Shown in pieces: positions 38,236-46,767 of a stretch of DNA of 64,000 nt. The stretch lies in NCBI GenBank assembly GCA_938074205.1, contig CALJES010000002.1, positions 310,001 to 374,000 on the forward strand. Direction: 5' to 3'. The notes beneath the pieces are model-generated. The model saw only the letters and a program-made list of their open reading frames with translations. It did not search any database and was not told where the DNA came from. Position 1 is the first letter of the stretch. Each line of letters begins with the position of its first letter. The position numbers and the translations under genes were made by a program. The DNA comes from an uncultured bacterium. Its GTDB lineage: Bacteria > Armatimonadota > UBA5829.

Positions 38236-38492
38236 GTATTTCGCCTCCCTTTTTCTTATGGGTAGAAACTGATTAGCTCTCAAGGAACCAAAGATTGAAT
38301 AAACTGATTAAACACACCAAACCCTTCCAGTAAATCATCTGCATCAGGTAGGCTCCTGACACCAACCTGTCAGATTCTGCATCGAATCGCGAACTTCTGG
38401 AATAACTACTACTCCCAGGCTGCGACCGCTTTTTCATAACAGCTTGAGTCGCAAATTACCGATCATCGATTGGACGATAGGAAGTAACACTC

Positions 38493-38681
38493 TTAACTGA
38501 GCTGCGCGCGCATCAGGTGTTCAATACAGATTCTCCAACCGCCATCTGCTTCCCAACCTAGGACCACCTTAATACACGGTTGCATAGAAGTTCCAGAAAT
38601 TCCTGCACGGCCCAGCAATTTGCTCTCGACTCGACAGTTCGGCCGGGCGCAGGAGTGTGCACCCTCAGTGTTTAAGCTCAC
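38493..38681 (-). pseudogene. Possible remnant of an NTF2/SnoaL-like gene
   Basis: A short frame whose last about 35 residues (KVVLGWEADGGWRICIEHLMRAQ) resemble the final two strands of NTF2/SnoaL-type domains (W-R-I-x-x-x-H). The N-terminal two thirds of such a domain is missing and would fall in psuG. This may be a degraded remnant or coincidence; I do not claim a functional protein. The rest of 38284-38715 shows no gene or convincing promoter. Confidence 0.2.
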
Positions 38682-38715
38682 AGGGGTGAAAACATCCGAC
38701 GGTGGAAGATTTCAA

Positions 38716-39636
38716 ATGGAAGACGTTCTCGAGGTATCGCAGGAAGTAAAACTGGCTTTGAATCGAAATGAACCGGTTGTGGCTTTGGAGTCATCAGCGA
38801 TCGCACACGGACTTCCGGCCGAAGTGAGGCTCATTACTGCGAAAGCAATGCAGGATGCTGTGCGCGACAGAGGAGCGGTTCCTGCTGTAGTTGGAGTGAT
38901 TTGCGGCAGGCTCAAGGTCGGTTTGTCCGTTACTGAGATAGAGGATTTGGCTGGTGGCGGAGCTGAAAAGATTACAGTGCGAGACATCCCGCTGGCTATT
39001 GCGAGGTCGTGGCACGGCGGGACAACGGTGTCTGCTACAATTAGAATCGCCGTGCCCCTTGGGATAACCGTCGTCTCGACGGGAGGAATCGGCGGAGTTC
39101 ACTTGGGCGATCCGTACGACGTTTCTGTAGACTTGTGGGAGATGACTCGAACTCCAGCTCTCGTTGTGTGCTCGGGAGTTAAGTCAATTGCTGACGCTCG
39201 TGCAACTTTAGAATGGCTGGAAACCCATGGGGTTCCCGTTTATGGCTATCAGACAGATGAGTTAGCGGGCTTCTATCAGCGTTACACAGGGCTTAAAGTT
39301 CCGAAGGTAGATTCATCCGAGGATTTAGCAACGATACTCAGGGCAGCCGTTGCCTCAATCGGCAGGCATTCTGCAACCGTATTAAGCGTGCCTGTTCCTG
39401 AGCATGCCGAAGTTGCCGTAGCTGAACACGTGGATCAGGCTGTTCGTGAGTCGCAGGAGCTGGGTATTAGAGGTAAGGAGTTGACGCCCTTTCTTCTGAG
39501 GCGCGTGGCGGAGCTCACGAACGGCCAGGCAACAAAAGCGAACATTGCTCTTCTTGTGAACAATGCCAGGGTTGGCGCAGAGATTGCTGTGGTGCTGTCA
39601 CAAGAATCAAGGCGTCGGATGGGGTTCCTGGTATAA
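38716..39636 (+). CDS. psuG: Pseudouridine-5'-phosphate glycosidase
   Basis: Reversibly cleaves pseudouridine 5'-phosphate to uracil and ribose 5-phosphate. The protein has 306 residues. Family signatures are VVALESSAIAHGLP, VPAVVGVICGRLKVG, GGTTVSATIRIA, STGGIGGVHLG and CSGVKSIADARATLEWLETHGVPVYGY. The ATG at 38716 follows GGTGGAAG. No psuK kinase is adjacent, so the source of its substrate is unclear from context. Confidence 0.95.
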   Translation: MEDVLEVSQEVKLALNRNEPVVALESSAIAHGLPAEVRLITAKAMQDAVRDRGAVPAVVGVICGRLKVGLSVTEIEDLAGGGAEKITVRDIPLAIARSWHGGTTVSATIRIAVPLGITVVSTGGIGGVHLGDPYDVSVDLWEMTRTPALVVCSGVKSIADARATLEWLETHGVPVYGYQTDELAGFYQRYTGLKVPKVDSSEDLATILRAAVASIGRHSATVLSVPVPEHAEVAVAEHVDQAVRESQELGIRGKELTPFLLRRVAELTNGQATKANIALLVNNARVGAEIAVVLSQESRRRMGFLV

Positions 39637-39731
39637 TAAAGAAGCAAATCTACTACCTAGACGAGACGTTTGGGTGCTATCGACACCAGCGCCTGCGCGG
39701 TTGGACTGGATCCAGAGTTTCGAACAAGTAT

Positions 39732-39905
39732 TCAGACGTCCGGTAAGACTACTTCTTCAACAGTTACAGTGGCCTCTTCATCGAATTCAGTTACGAGTTG
39801 CTCTATTACTTCCTGAATGTCGCCCTCGGTCAAACGGTATTCGGACTCCGGTGACCACTGTATAGTGACAGTAAACACTTGGGAATCGGTAATTTCAGGA
39901 TGCAT
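39732..39905 (-). CDS. Small acidic protein of 57 residues, unknown
   Basis: A short frame in the gap between psuG and the cyclophilin gene. The ATG at 39905 is preceded by GAGGAGGGCAAG, one of the best ribosome sites in the window. The peptide runs MHPEITDSQVFTVTIQWSPE and then an acidic helix-like part (LTEGDIQEVIEQLVTEFDEE), ending in VEEVVLPDV. It has alternating strand and helix character and no Cys or His. I do not recognise a family. It is convergent with psuG, 124 nt downstream of the cyclophilin stop on the same strand. Confidence 0.6.
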   Translation of the reverse strand: MHPEITDSQVFTVTIQWSPESEYRLTEGDIQEVIEQLVTEFDEEATVTVEEVVLPDV

Positions 39906-40029
39906 CTTGCCCTCCTCGTCTGGTCAAAGTTGCGATGTGTTTATTCCTTTTCTCGTTTGCTTGAGCTAGTCCTGCTTCAAAAACCAAGCTTACTGAATTA
40001 TCGGGGTCTGAAGTTCGTGGGTGGGGGTG

Positions 40030-40701
40030 TTATTCGGTTGCTCGCTCAGCTTCGATCTGGAGAACTCGATCGAAAAGCTTTTTGTCTTCCGGAGTCAGTG
40101 CTCTGATTCTTGCTCTCTTGATCACGTCTCCTTGACGAATCCTAAATGCTACGTCCATGCCTCTGATTAGCCGACCGAAAACTGCGTAGTCGTAGTCGAG
40201 GTGCCGCCAAGGCTCGAGCAGTATATAGAACTGGCTGGTCGCGCTGTTGGGATCACTCGTTCTTGCCATACCCACTGCACCTTTCGTGTTTATCAAACCA
40301 CGCAAAACTTCCAGTTTTATCGGCGGAACCTGATTCTTGATGGGTCCGGTTTGGATAAGGCCATTGGGGACAACTCGCGTGAACCGCACGCCGTCGTATT
40401 CCTTATTCTGAATGAGCTTTACGATACGCGACGTTGTTACAGGACAGTCTTTTTCAAAAAGCACGAAATCGATCCTTCCGCGAGTGGTGTCGAGCTCAAC
40501 TACCCGACCAGGTGTCATCGTAGCTTCTGGCAGCTTTTTTATGCGCTCGTCTCTTGTTTGCGGCAGTGGTAGCTCTACGCGTTCATACTTGGTTGGCGTG
40601 GCCGATAACCAGTACTGGGCGCCTACGAACCCGCCCAGTAGCACAACCAATGCAATCCAAAGTTTCCACTCGCCTTTTCCAGAATTTCGTATGGACCTCA
40701 T
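40030..40701 (-). CDS. Membrane-anchored cyclophilin-type peptidyl-prolyl isomerase
   Basis: A 223-residue protein with one N-terminal membrane segment (about residues 12-31, WKLWIALVVLLGGFVGAQYW) and a cyclophilin domain (about 68-205) outside the membrane. Active-site features are FTRVVPNGLIQTG (Arg and Gln), NSATSQFYI and YAVFGRLIRGMDV. It probably assists folding of exported proteins. The ATG at 40701 has no Shine-Dalgarno, but a promoter ends 10 nt upstream, which supports this start and a leaderless mRNA. Confidence 0.88.
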   Translation of the reverse strand: MRSIRNSGKGEWKLWIALVVLLGGFVGAQYWLSATPTKYERVELPLPQTRDERIKKLPEATMTPGRVVELDTTRGRIDFVLFEKDCPVTTSRIVKLIQNKEYDGVRFTRVVPNGLIQTGPIKNQVPPIKLEVLRGLINTKGAVGMARTSDPNSATSQFYILLEPWRHLDYDYAVFGRLIRGMDVAFRIRQGDVIKRARIRALTPEDKKLFDRVLQIEAERATE

Positions 40702-40711
40702 ATTTATTTGT

Positions 40712-40740
40712 ACAATAACAGAATTTCTCAGTCGGTTCAA
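40712..40740 (-). promoter_or_regulatory. Promoter of the cyclophilin gene, leaderless type
   Basis: Leftward TTGAAC (40740-40735), a 17-nt spacer and TATTGT (40717-40712). Only 10 nt separate the -10 element from the ATG at 40701, so transcription should begin about 4 nt before or at the start codon. Confidence 0.65.
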
Positions 40741-40757
40741 CCTTACTCGGTTTTACG

Positions 40758-40787
40758 TTGACAACCGCTCATGAGCGATGTTAGAAT
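40758..40787 (+). promoter_or_regulatory. Promoter of the FemABX-like gene
   Basis: TTGACA (40758-40763), an 18-nt spacer and TAGAAT (40782-40787). The predicted start near 40794 lies after an upstream ATG at 40771. This is why the ATG at 40804 was taken as the real start. Confidence 0.65.
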
Positions 40788-40803
40788 CCTGGCGGGTACA
40801 CCC

Positions 40804-41883
40804 ATGGACTTCAGATTTGCTGGCGAGGAAGACAGGGACAAGTTTAACAGGTTTGTGGCAGATTTTGACTGGGGTGATCTGCTGCAGTCGTTCGAGTGGG
40901 GAGACCTCAAATCCAGAGGCGGATGGGTGCCCATACGAGTTTACGCAGAGGAATCGGGTACAATAGTTGCAGCAGCCTCTATTCTGAAGCGTCTAATACC
41001 TCGTACGTCGCGCTGCATAATGTATGTACCTCGTGGTCCGGTCCTTGACACTAAGAACCCGAACCTTGTGCAACGATTCTGCGGATTTCTTCGAGATATT
41101 GCCGCTGAGAATCGAGCTATCCTAATCAAGATCGATCCCCCCGTCCCAATTGAAGATACAACAAGTGAAGCCAATCTGCGCGACGCGGGCTTTAGACCTG
41201 TTAGGACTAGCGGATTTGGCGGTACGCAACCAAAATGCGTAATGCAGCTGGACTTGGACAAGTCGCTGGAGGAACTGCTCGCGTCATTCAAGCCGAAGTG
41301 GCGGTATAACATTAGGTTGGCTCAAAGAAAAGGCGTAACAGTGCGCTTGGACTGTACAAAGGGCGATCTTCGAATCTTCTACGAGCTACTGGTTGAAACT
41401 GCTCGACGTGATGGTTTTTTGGTGCGTGGATTTAACTACTTCGAGGATATGTGGGATTGCTTAGTTCCTGGTGGATACATGCGATTAGCACTGGCTTATT
41501 ACCAGGGAAAGCCTATAGCAGGCGCGATTGCATACATATTCGGTGACAAGGCTTGGTACGCCTACGGAGCATCAGCTGATCGACACCGAAATGTCATGCC
41601 AAATCATCTTGTGCAATGGACGCTGATCAGCTGGGCCAAAGAATCCGGGTGCAAATGGTATGACTTCCGCGGCGTCAGCCCGAGGAATGATGTCAGTTCC
41701 CACGACCGCCTCCAAGGACTTAATAGATTCAAAGAAGGTTTCTCGCCTCGCTTTGTCGAGTATATCGGCGAGTATGACATGGTAATTTGTCCGAGATTCT
41801 ATTGGTTGTGGACATTTGCGCTTCCTCGCATACAGGCCGTGCTCAAGATTCGACGAAGAATCGAAACTGCGTTGGAAGCATGA
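40804..41883 (+). CDS. FemABX-family aminoacyltransferase (peptidoglycan bridge type)
   Basis: A 359-residue FemABX-like protein with two GNAT-like halves: SFEWGDLKSRGGW near the start, PKWRYNIRLAQRKGVTVR (lipid II/tRNA-binding region), then the second domain with ALAYYQGKPIAGAIAYIFGDKAWYAYGAS. The family uses aminoacyl-tRNA to add residues to the peptidoglycan stem peptide. The C-terminus YDFRGVSP...GLNRFKEGFSP is characteristic. The ATG at 40804 is set by the promoter just upstream; an in-frame ATG at 40771 overlaps it. Alanine racemase follows 53 nt later, consistent with wall synthesis. Confidence 0.88.
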   Translation: MDFRFAGEEDRDKFNRFVADFDWGDLLQSFEWGDLKSRGGWVPIRVYAEESGTIVAAASILKRLIPRTSRCIMYVPRGPVLDTKNPNLVQRFCGFLRDIAAENRAILIKIDPPVPIEDTTSEANLRDAGFRPVRTSGFGGTQPKCVMQLDLDKSLEELLASFKPKWRYNIRLAQRKGVTVRLDCTKGDLRIFYELLVETARRDGFLVRGFNYFEDMWDCLVPGGYMRLALAYYQGKPIAGAIAYIFGDKAWYAYGASADRHRNVMPNHLVQWTLISWAKESGCKWYDFRGVSPRNDVSSHDRLQGLNRFKEGFSPRFVEYIGEYDMVICPRFYWLWTFALPRIQAVLKIRRRIETALEA

Positions 41884-41936
41884 CATTATGTCTGCCACCA
41901 AACTATTTCTGAGCTGACGTGAGGCTCTAGACTGGG

Positions 41937-43058
41937 ATGATGAGACCTTCGACGCACGACGTGTGGGTAGAGGTAGACTTAGCAGCCTTGCGTCATAACA
42001 TCGCTCAACTTCGTAGTTTCTTGGACCCCAGTGTTCGTATTATGGCGGTAGTTAAGTCAAACGCTTATGGACACGGGTACGTGCGCACGGCGGAAACGTT
42101 TGTAAATTCGGGGGCTGACGCACTTGCGGTGACACGTATTGAGGAGGCACTGATTCTAAGAGAAGCAGGAATAAACGTTCCCATACTGTTGTTTGCCCCA
42201 GTTCAGAAAGAGAACGTCGAGGTAGCTATTCGTGCTGGACTGGATTTGACTGTATGTGACACCGCTGGTGCTGAACTTATATCTGACGTAGCGGTTCGTC
42301 TGAGGTTGACAGCGTCTGTTCATGTGAAAATTGACACTGGTATGGGGAGACTTGGCGTAACACCCAATGAAGCGCTAGATTTTTTTAGAAAACTAGCTAC
42401 TCTTCCTGGCCTCGAGATTGCTGCTGCCTATACTCACTTTGCGTCCGCGGCGGATCGCAACCTCGCGAGTGCCCGGAGGCAACTTCAGCTTTTTCAGAAC
42501 ACTCTCAATGCTCTCCGACATTCAAGTCTCAAATACGGGCTAGCTCACGCAGCAAACAGCGCTTCAATACTTCGACTTCCTGAGTCCCACTTTGACATGG
42601 TCAGACCCGGCACGCTCTTGTATGGTCAATATCCATCCCAATTCATTCCCCGCATTTTGGATTTGAAACCTACGTGGAAGCTAAAGGTGCGGGTATGTCA
42701 GGTTCGAGAACTTGGCGCTGGGGTCAGCGTTGGGTACGGAGGGGATTATGTAACCAAGCGTAGGACAAAAGCCGCAGTCATACCAGTCGGATACGCTGAC
42801 GGATTCACGCTGTTACCGGAAGGTCCGCTTTTTAGGCAGAGCTTATGGCGTTTCGTAGCTCAGAAAATGCGGCCGCGTACGTCAGTGTGGGTCAAAGGCA
42901 GACAAGCGAAGGTGATCGGCCGTGTTGGAATGCAATTATCCGTTGTCGACGTAACTGAAATACCAGGGGTTGAAGTCGGCGACGAGGTGATAATCCCCGC
43001 TCTGCGTATACCTACAAGCAGTTTGATTCCTCGTGTTTATTTGGATTCGTCCGAATGA
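41937..43058 (+). CDS. alr: Alanine racemase
   Basis: PLP enzyme making D-alanine for peptidoglycan. The protein has 373 residues. PLP Lys40 lies in AVVKSNAYGHG. VKIDTGMGRLG, HAANSAS, VRPGTLLYG and the second-base Tyr in VSVGYGGDY are present, with a C-terminal beta domain (GRVGMQLSVVDVTEI). An insertion (about 25 residues, PEGPLFRQSLWRFVAQKMRP) sits in the C-terminal part. It starts with ATG at 41937 or 41940. Its 3' end overlaps the convergent permease gene by 22 nt. Confidence 0.96.
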   Translation: MMRPSTHDVWVEVDLAALRHNIAQLRSFLDPSVRIMAVVKSNAYGHGYVRTAETFVNSGADALAVTRIEEALILREAGINVPILLFAPVQKENVEVAIRAGLDLTVCDTAGAELISDVAVRLRLTASVHVKIDTGMGRLGVTPNEALDFFRKLATLPGLEIAAAYTHFASAADRNLASARRQLQLFQNTLNALRHSSLKYGLAHAANSASILRLPESHFDMVRPGTLLYGQYPSQFIPRILDLKPTWKLKVRVCQVRELGAGVSVGYGGDYVTKRRTKAAVIPVGYADGFTLLPEGPLFRQSLWRFVAQKMRPRTSVWVKGRQAKVIGRVGMQLSVVDVTEIPGVEVGDEVIIPALRIPTSSLIPRVYLDSSE

Positions 43059-44155
43059 TCGCCGGTTTCGAGAGGGCTTTCAAGCAGCCGAGGGTAGTAT
43101 TGTCCCAAAGATGCTTGTGCTGCAGCAAGCAGCGGCACCGCCAGGATCATTCCGATCACACCAAAGAACCTTGCCCCCAGCGTAAGCGCAAATAGCATGA
43201 GCACTGGATGCAATCCAACGCTTCGTCCAACGATCCGAGGAGTAACAAGTAGATCGAACACCACGAAGTTTTGTATTGCCATAAAGGCAGCGACTGCTAT
43301 GATGTAGGCCGCACTGTGATTTGAAGCAATCGCAGCGACTGCTCCGGCTGCTATAGTGACCAATGCACCTATATACGGGAGGAAGTACAGTGGACCTGAT
43401 AGGCTGCCTATTATCAACGCGTAATCCAGACGAACTGCCGTCAACCATATGCACGAAACTGCGCTGTAAACGATAGCAACTGCAACCATTCCACGTATGT
43501 AGCGCCCAAAGACTCCGCTGATAACACTGCTGAGCGTTTCCAAGGAGGGGCGGTATCGTTCTGGGGCCAGATGTAAAGCCTTTGCGGTGATATACTTGAA
43601 GTCTTTTAGCAGCCATAGCGTGCCCAATGGTATCACAATAACCCATAAGAGCTTGGATACAGCCCCTGCTAGCAAACCTGCTAGAAAAGATAGACTACCG
43701 GCGGCTGCAGACTCCAATTGCGACGAAAAGTGCTTCGCAAGACGACTGAGATCTGTTGGAAGATGCAGGCTTTCCAAAAGCGGCCGGCGGCTTGCAAGGG
43801 TGTGGTTGATCCAATCAACGGATCTGTTCAGGAATGTGGGCAGATTTTTCGCCAACTGGGTTGCCTGTTCGATAATCTGCGGAACCAGGAGAAATCCTAT
43901 CGCGACAAAGCCGATTACAAACGTGAGACCCACGGTCGCAACAGCCCAACCTCGCGACAGTCTGTGTCTTTCGAGCCAGTCAACAACAGGGTTCAGCAGG
44001 AACGCGAAGATGAATGCTATAGCGAACGGCGGCAAGACGTCCAGTACTGGTTTGAGCAGGATGTCGTATACCAGTAAAGTCACATAAGCACCAGCTGCTG
44101 TTGCAACCAGCAGCGCGGCCGCAATAAAGATGCGCGGATATGGGCGTTCGGTCAT
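43037..44155 (-). CDS. AI-2E family (PerM/YtvI-like) permease
   Basis: A 372-residue polytopic protein of the AI-2E/TqsA family, with about eight membrane segments and the family marks PPFAIAFIFAFLLNPVVDWLER near the start, GPLYFLPYIGALVTI, and the final MILAVPLLAAAQ. Members export autoinducer-2 or act as Na+/H+ antiporters; the substrate is not inferable. The ATG at 44155 overlaps the sigma-factor stop (TAATG), so it is translated from the sigB-type operon. Confidence 0.88.
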   Translation of the reverse strand: MTERPYPRIFIAAALLVATAAGAYVTLLVYDILLKPVLDVLPPFAIAFIFAFLLNPVVDWLERHRLSRGWAVATVGLTFVIGFVAIGFLLVPQIIEQATQLAKNLPTFLNRSVDWINHTLASRRPLLESLHLPTDLSRLAKHFSSQLESAAAGSLSFLAGLLAGAVSKLLWVIVIPLGTLWLLKDFKYITAKALHLAPERYRPSLETLSSVISGVFGRYIRGMVAVAIVYSAVSCIWLTAVRLDYALIIGSLSGPLYFLPYIGALVTIAAGAVAAIASNHSAAYIIAVAAFMAIQNFVVFDLLVTPRIVGRSVGLHPVLMLFALTLGARFFGVIGMILAVPLLAAAQASLGQYYPRLLESPLETGDHSDESK

Positions 44156-44946
44156 TATTCAGTTAGAATTTCTCTCAGCTTTCTGAGAGCACGTTGTTGC
44201 AGGCGGGATACATGCATTTGGGAAATCCCGAGTCGCTTGGCCACTTCCGTTTGGGACATGTTGCGGAAGAATCGATAATATATAATGGCTTTCTCGCGCG
44301 GGTCGAGACGTTCAATTGCGCGCTTGACGTCTCCGTGCGTTTCAATGTTCTCCAGTGAAACGTCAACGCCTCCAACAAATTCTCCCAGGGATAAAGTAGA
44401 GTCGTCTTCTTGCTCTAGCGTGCTGTCAAGAGACACCGCTTCATATGCGCTACCGAGTTCCATCGCTTCGATCGTTTCTTCTTCCGTTGCTCCGAGCCTC
44501 TCAGCAACTTCCCTAATGGTTGGGGGATGTCCGAGTTTTTGTGTTAGTTCTTCTGCTATTTTTGAAGCCGCTTGGTTGAGTTCTTGCAAACGTCGCGGCA
44601 CCTTTAGACTCCACGCCTTGTCTCGAAAGTAGCGCCTGATTTCACCAACTATCGTTGGAGTAGCGTAAGTGGAAAACTTGATGCCGCGATCAGGGTCAAA
44701 ACGATCTATGGCATTGATTAGCCCAATCATACCTACTTGGATAAGATCCTCGATCGGCTCACCTCTGTTGGCAAACTTCCCTGCCAGGTAACTAACGAGG
44801 TTTTTGTGAAGTTCAACGAGACGCTCTCGGTATTCAGAGTTTCCTGTCTTCTTGTACTGCCGGAAGAGCTCTTCAGCAACTTCTTGCTCGGACCATCCGT
44901 TCGCTTGGTTTGACTCGAGCTTCCATGACCTATCGCTGGCCCACAT
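44155..44946 (-). CDS. RNA polymerase sigma factor, SigB/SigF/SigG type
   Basis: A 263-residue group 3 sigma-70 factor. Region 2 is ELHKNLVSYLAGKFANRGEPIEDLIQVGMIGLINAIDRFDPDRGIKFSTYATPTIVGEIRRYFRD. Region 3 is RRLQELNQAASKIAEELTQKLGHPPT. Region 4 ends with a helix-turn-helix (TEVAKRLGISQMHVSRLQQRALRKLR). Genes for an RsbW-like and an RsbV-like protein lie immediately upstream, giving a partner-switch cassette. It starts with ATG at 44946, overlapping the anti-sigma gene by 17 nt. It is likely a general stress or envelope-stress sigma factor. Confidence 0.95.
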   Translation of the reverse strand: MWASDRSWKLESNQANGWSEQEVAEELFRQYKKTGNSEYRERLVELHKNLVSYLAGKFANRGEPIEDLIQVGMIGLINAIDRFDPDRGIKFSTYATPTIVGEIRRYFRDKAWSLKVPRRLQELNQAASKIAEELTQKLGHPPTIREVAERLGATEEETIEAMELGSAYEAVSLDSTLEQEDDSTLSLGEFVGGVDVSLENIETHGDVKRAIERLDPREKAIIYYRFFRNMSQTEVAKRLGISQMHVSRLQQRALRKLREILTE

Positions 44947-45349
44947 ACTTGACCATCCGCACGAGCGTCCCGTCAGGTTGCGGGATTACCTCTGCTTCGT
45001 CTACCAACAGGGTAATTAGCAGCTGGGCCAGGTTTTCTTCCTCCACGTCCCTGCCTGTGCCTTCTCCGCAGTGCCTCGGGCCCGCAGTGTCCAGAATGTC
45101 TACTGTGAGTTTGTTCGACGAAATCTCAGTTCGCAAAACGATACGAGCTTCCTGCCTATTGTTCTTATTAGCCCATTCGACTGACAGTGTACAAAGTTCT
45201 CCCACTGCCAGCCTAAGATCTTCGATTTGCTCATACGTGAAGTGCATTCTACTAGCTATACCTGACATTGCCAACCGTGCAACTGCCACATATTCAGGCT
45301 GGCAGGGAATAGTTAGTTCGACCTGAGCTGGAGCGATATTACTCGACAC
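44930..45349 (-). CDS. RsbW-like anti-sigma factor with degenerate ATPase motifs
   Basis: A 139-residue protein in the position and fold of RsbW/SpoIIAB (HATPase_c_2). The N-box region reads LRLAVGELCTLSVEW: Glu51 is kept, but the Mg/ATP-binding Asn expected four residues later is Leu55. The G1 region is ILDTAGPRHCGEGTG with the usual D-x-G-x-G blurred. Sigma binding is likely; kinase activity is doubtful. It starts with GTG at 45349 about 11 nt after GGAG and overlaps the sigma gene. Confidence 0.82.
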   Translation of the reverse strand: MSSNIAPAQVELTIPCQPEYVAVARLAMSGIASRMHFTYEQIEDLRLAVGELCTLSVEWANKNNRQEARIVLRTEISSNKLTVDILDTAGPRHCGEGTGRDVEEENLAQLLITLLVDEAEVIPQPDGTLVRMVKYVGQR

Positions 45350-45357
45350 GTCTATGC

Positions 45358-45708
45358 TTACTCCTTTTCAGGGGCTTTCTTTGCTTCATCTTCACTGTTG
45401 TGCATGTCGAATACCTTATCGAGCCCTGTGATCTCAAAAACTCTTCTGATTCGTGCGCTCGGACATATGAGGAGTAGATTTCCGCCGACTTCCCTTATGC
45501 GCTTTAGGCCTCCAATAAGCACACCAAGAGCTGTGCTGTCCAGATACTCTACATTTGTGAGGTCTACAATGAAGCGCTTGACGCCCTTCTCAAGTAGGGC
45601 AATCATAGCCTGCTTCAACTGCGGCGCTGTGTAGACGTCGACCTCTCCACCGAGTCTAATTACAGGCAGATTGTCCTCTAGCGTTTGTGTTTCGATCTTA
45701 AAATTCAC
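45358..45708 (-). CDS. Anti-anti-sigma factor, RsbV-like (STAS domain)
   Basis: A 116-residue STAS protein: LPVIRLGGEVDVYTAPQLKQAM, then VDLTNVEYLDSTALGVLIGGLKR, where Ser58 is the expected phosphorylation site. In partner switching, unphosphorylated RsbV binds the anti-sigma factor and frees sigma. The GTG at 45708 was chosen because GAGGTGG lies just upstream; a TTG at 45726 is possible. A basic/acidic tail (DEAKKAPEKE) ends it. It precedes the anti-sigma gene by 8 nt. Confidence 0.92.
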   Translation of the reverse strand: MNFKIETQTLEDNLPVIRLGGEVDVYTAPQLKQAMIALLEKGVKRFIVDLTNVEYLDSTALGVLIGGLKRIREVGGNLLLICPSARIRRVFEITGLDKVFDMHNSEDEAKKAPEKE

Positions 45709-45835
45709 TTCGTGCCACCTCGCCAATCAAGAACCGAGCCTGCACTGAGGAGTCATCTAGTCAAGCAATTAAACCGCATGGCAAATCAGCTACCAATCCT
45801 CTTATTATGGCAAGTGGAGTCAGGAACTGCAAGTT

Positions 45836-46156
45836 TTACGATTCCTCGGTGTTTTCGTCCTTCCTCCTTGCCATGGCTTCCTTTCCAGCTTCAATCGCGC
45901 TTTGCACCTTTACCTTTGTGGTCTCAAGTAGCTCCTTGCTCTTCTTAGTCAGCTCTTCGGCGGATTCGGTAAGCTCTTCAACTACTTTGTTTGCCTTTTT
46001 CTTTAATTCTTCGGCTGCTCGAGCAATCTCCTCGCGCGTTTCCTGGCCGGACTTGGGTGCGAGCAAGAGGGCTGCAATTGCTCCGATTAGTGCCCCAAGT
46101 CCCAAACCTGCCATAAAATGACCGAATACACTTCTATCCTCTTGATTCCTGCCCAT
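45836..46156 (-). CDS. YtxH-domain general stress-type membrane protein
   Basis: A 106-residue protein: one N-terminal membrane segment (FMAGLGLGALIGAIAALLLAPKSG) followed by a long charged helix (EELKKKANKVVEEL...). This is the YtxH/gas-vesicle-GvpP pattern associated with stress regulons. The ATG at 46156 has an excellent GGAGGTG 8 nt upstream. Lying directly upstream of the sigB-like cassette on the same strand, it may be under that sigma factor. Confidence 0.85.
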   Translation of the reverse strand: MGRNQEDRSVFGHFMAGLGLGALIGAIAALLLAPKSGQETREEIARAAEELKKKANKVVEELTESAEELTKKSKELLETTKVKVQSAIEAGKEAMARRKDENTEES

Positions 46157-46231
46157 TTGGTTTCACCTCCGATTTCATTCTTGACCACATTCATACCGTA
46201 GCAAACTTAGACCTGTCGCAGTTCGTCTGAG

Positions 46232-46633
46232 CTACTCGTTTACTTTGTTTTGCTTCGATCCGGCAGTTTTGAACGCCTTTACTGCTTCCTTCATAGCTTC
46301 TCCGAGCAAGATGAGCGTCGACTTCGAAGCACTAAACACTTTCTCTGCGGCACCAGCCACGGTCCTGCCGTCAACAAACCTCTCTACTCCGCTTGCCACG
46401 CGTCCTGCAGTATCGACCGTGTTTTGGGTGCTGCGCACGAGTTCGCCAAATCTGTCCAACGTAGACCGAATGTCTGCACTGACAAGCACGGCTTGTCGGC
46501 GTATCTCAGTACACGCCTCCGCTATGTTTTGCACAGCGGAGGTTACCCTGCGAATGTATAGTATTAGCCCAATAATTGTAATCACCAAGATCGCACTTAG
46601 CAGAATTACCAACACCAGTAGCAGGTTTTCCAT
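46232..46633 (-). CDS. DUF948 membrane protein
   Basis: A 133-residue protein with an N-terminal membrane segment (LLLVLVILLSAILVITIIGLILYI) and a long amphipathic coiled-coil-like part (AVQNIAEACTEIRRQ...LVRSTQNTVDTAGRV). This matches DUF948, which commonly neighbours YtxH proteins and stress sigma operons. The ATG at 46633 follows GGAG at about 10 nt. Function is unknown. Confidence 0.82.
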   Translation of the reverse strand: MENLLLVLVILLSAILVITIIGLILYIRRVTSAVQNIAEACTEIRRQAVLVSADIRSTLDRFGELVRSTQNTVDTAGRVASGVERFVDGRTVAGAAEKVFSASKSTLILLGEAMKEAVKAFKTAGSKQNKVNE

Positions 46634-46767
46634 TCACTAGTTTCTCCGTTCTTTGGTGCCGCTCGCGTGAATAAGTTTTCAAAGGCAAGTTGTTATTGTC
46701 TCTGTCCTACTCACAAAGCAGCGCGAGTATAATTCTCAAAACTTTTCGCGGTCTCTACCCTATTAGC

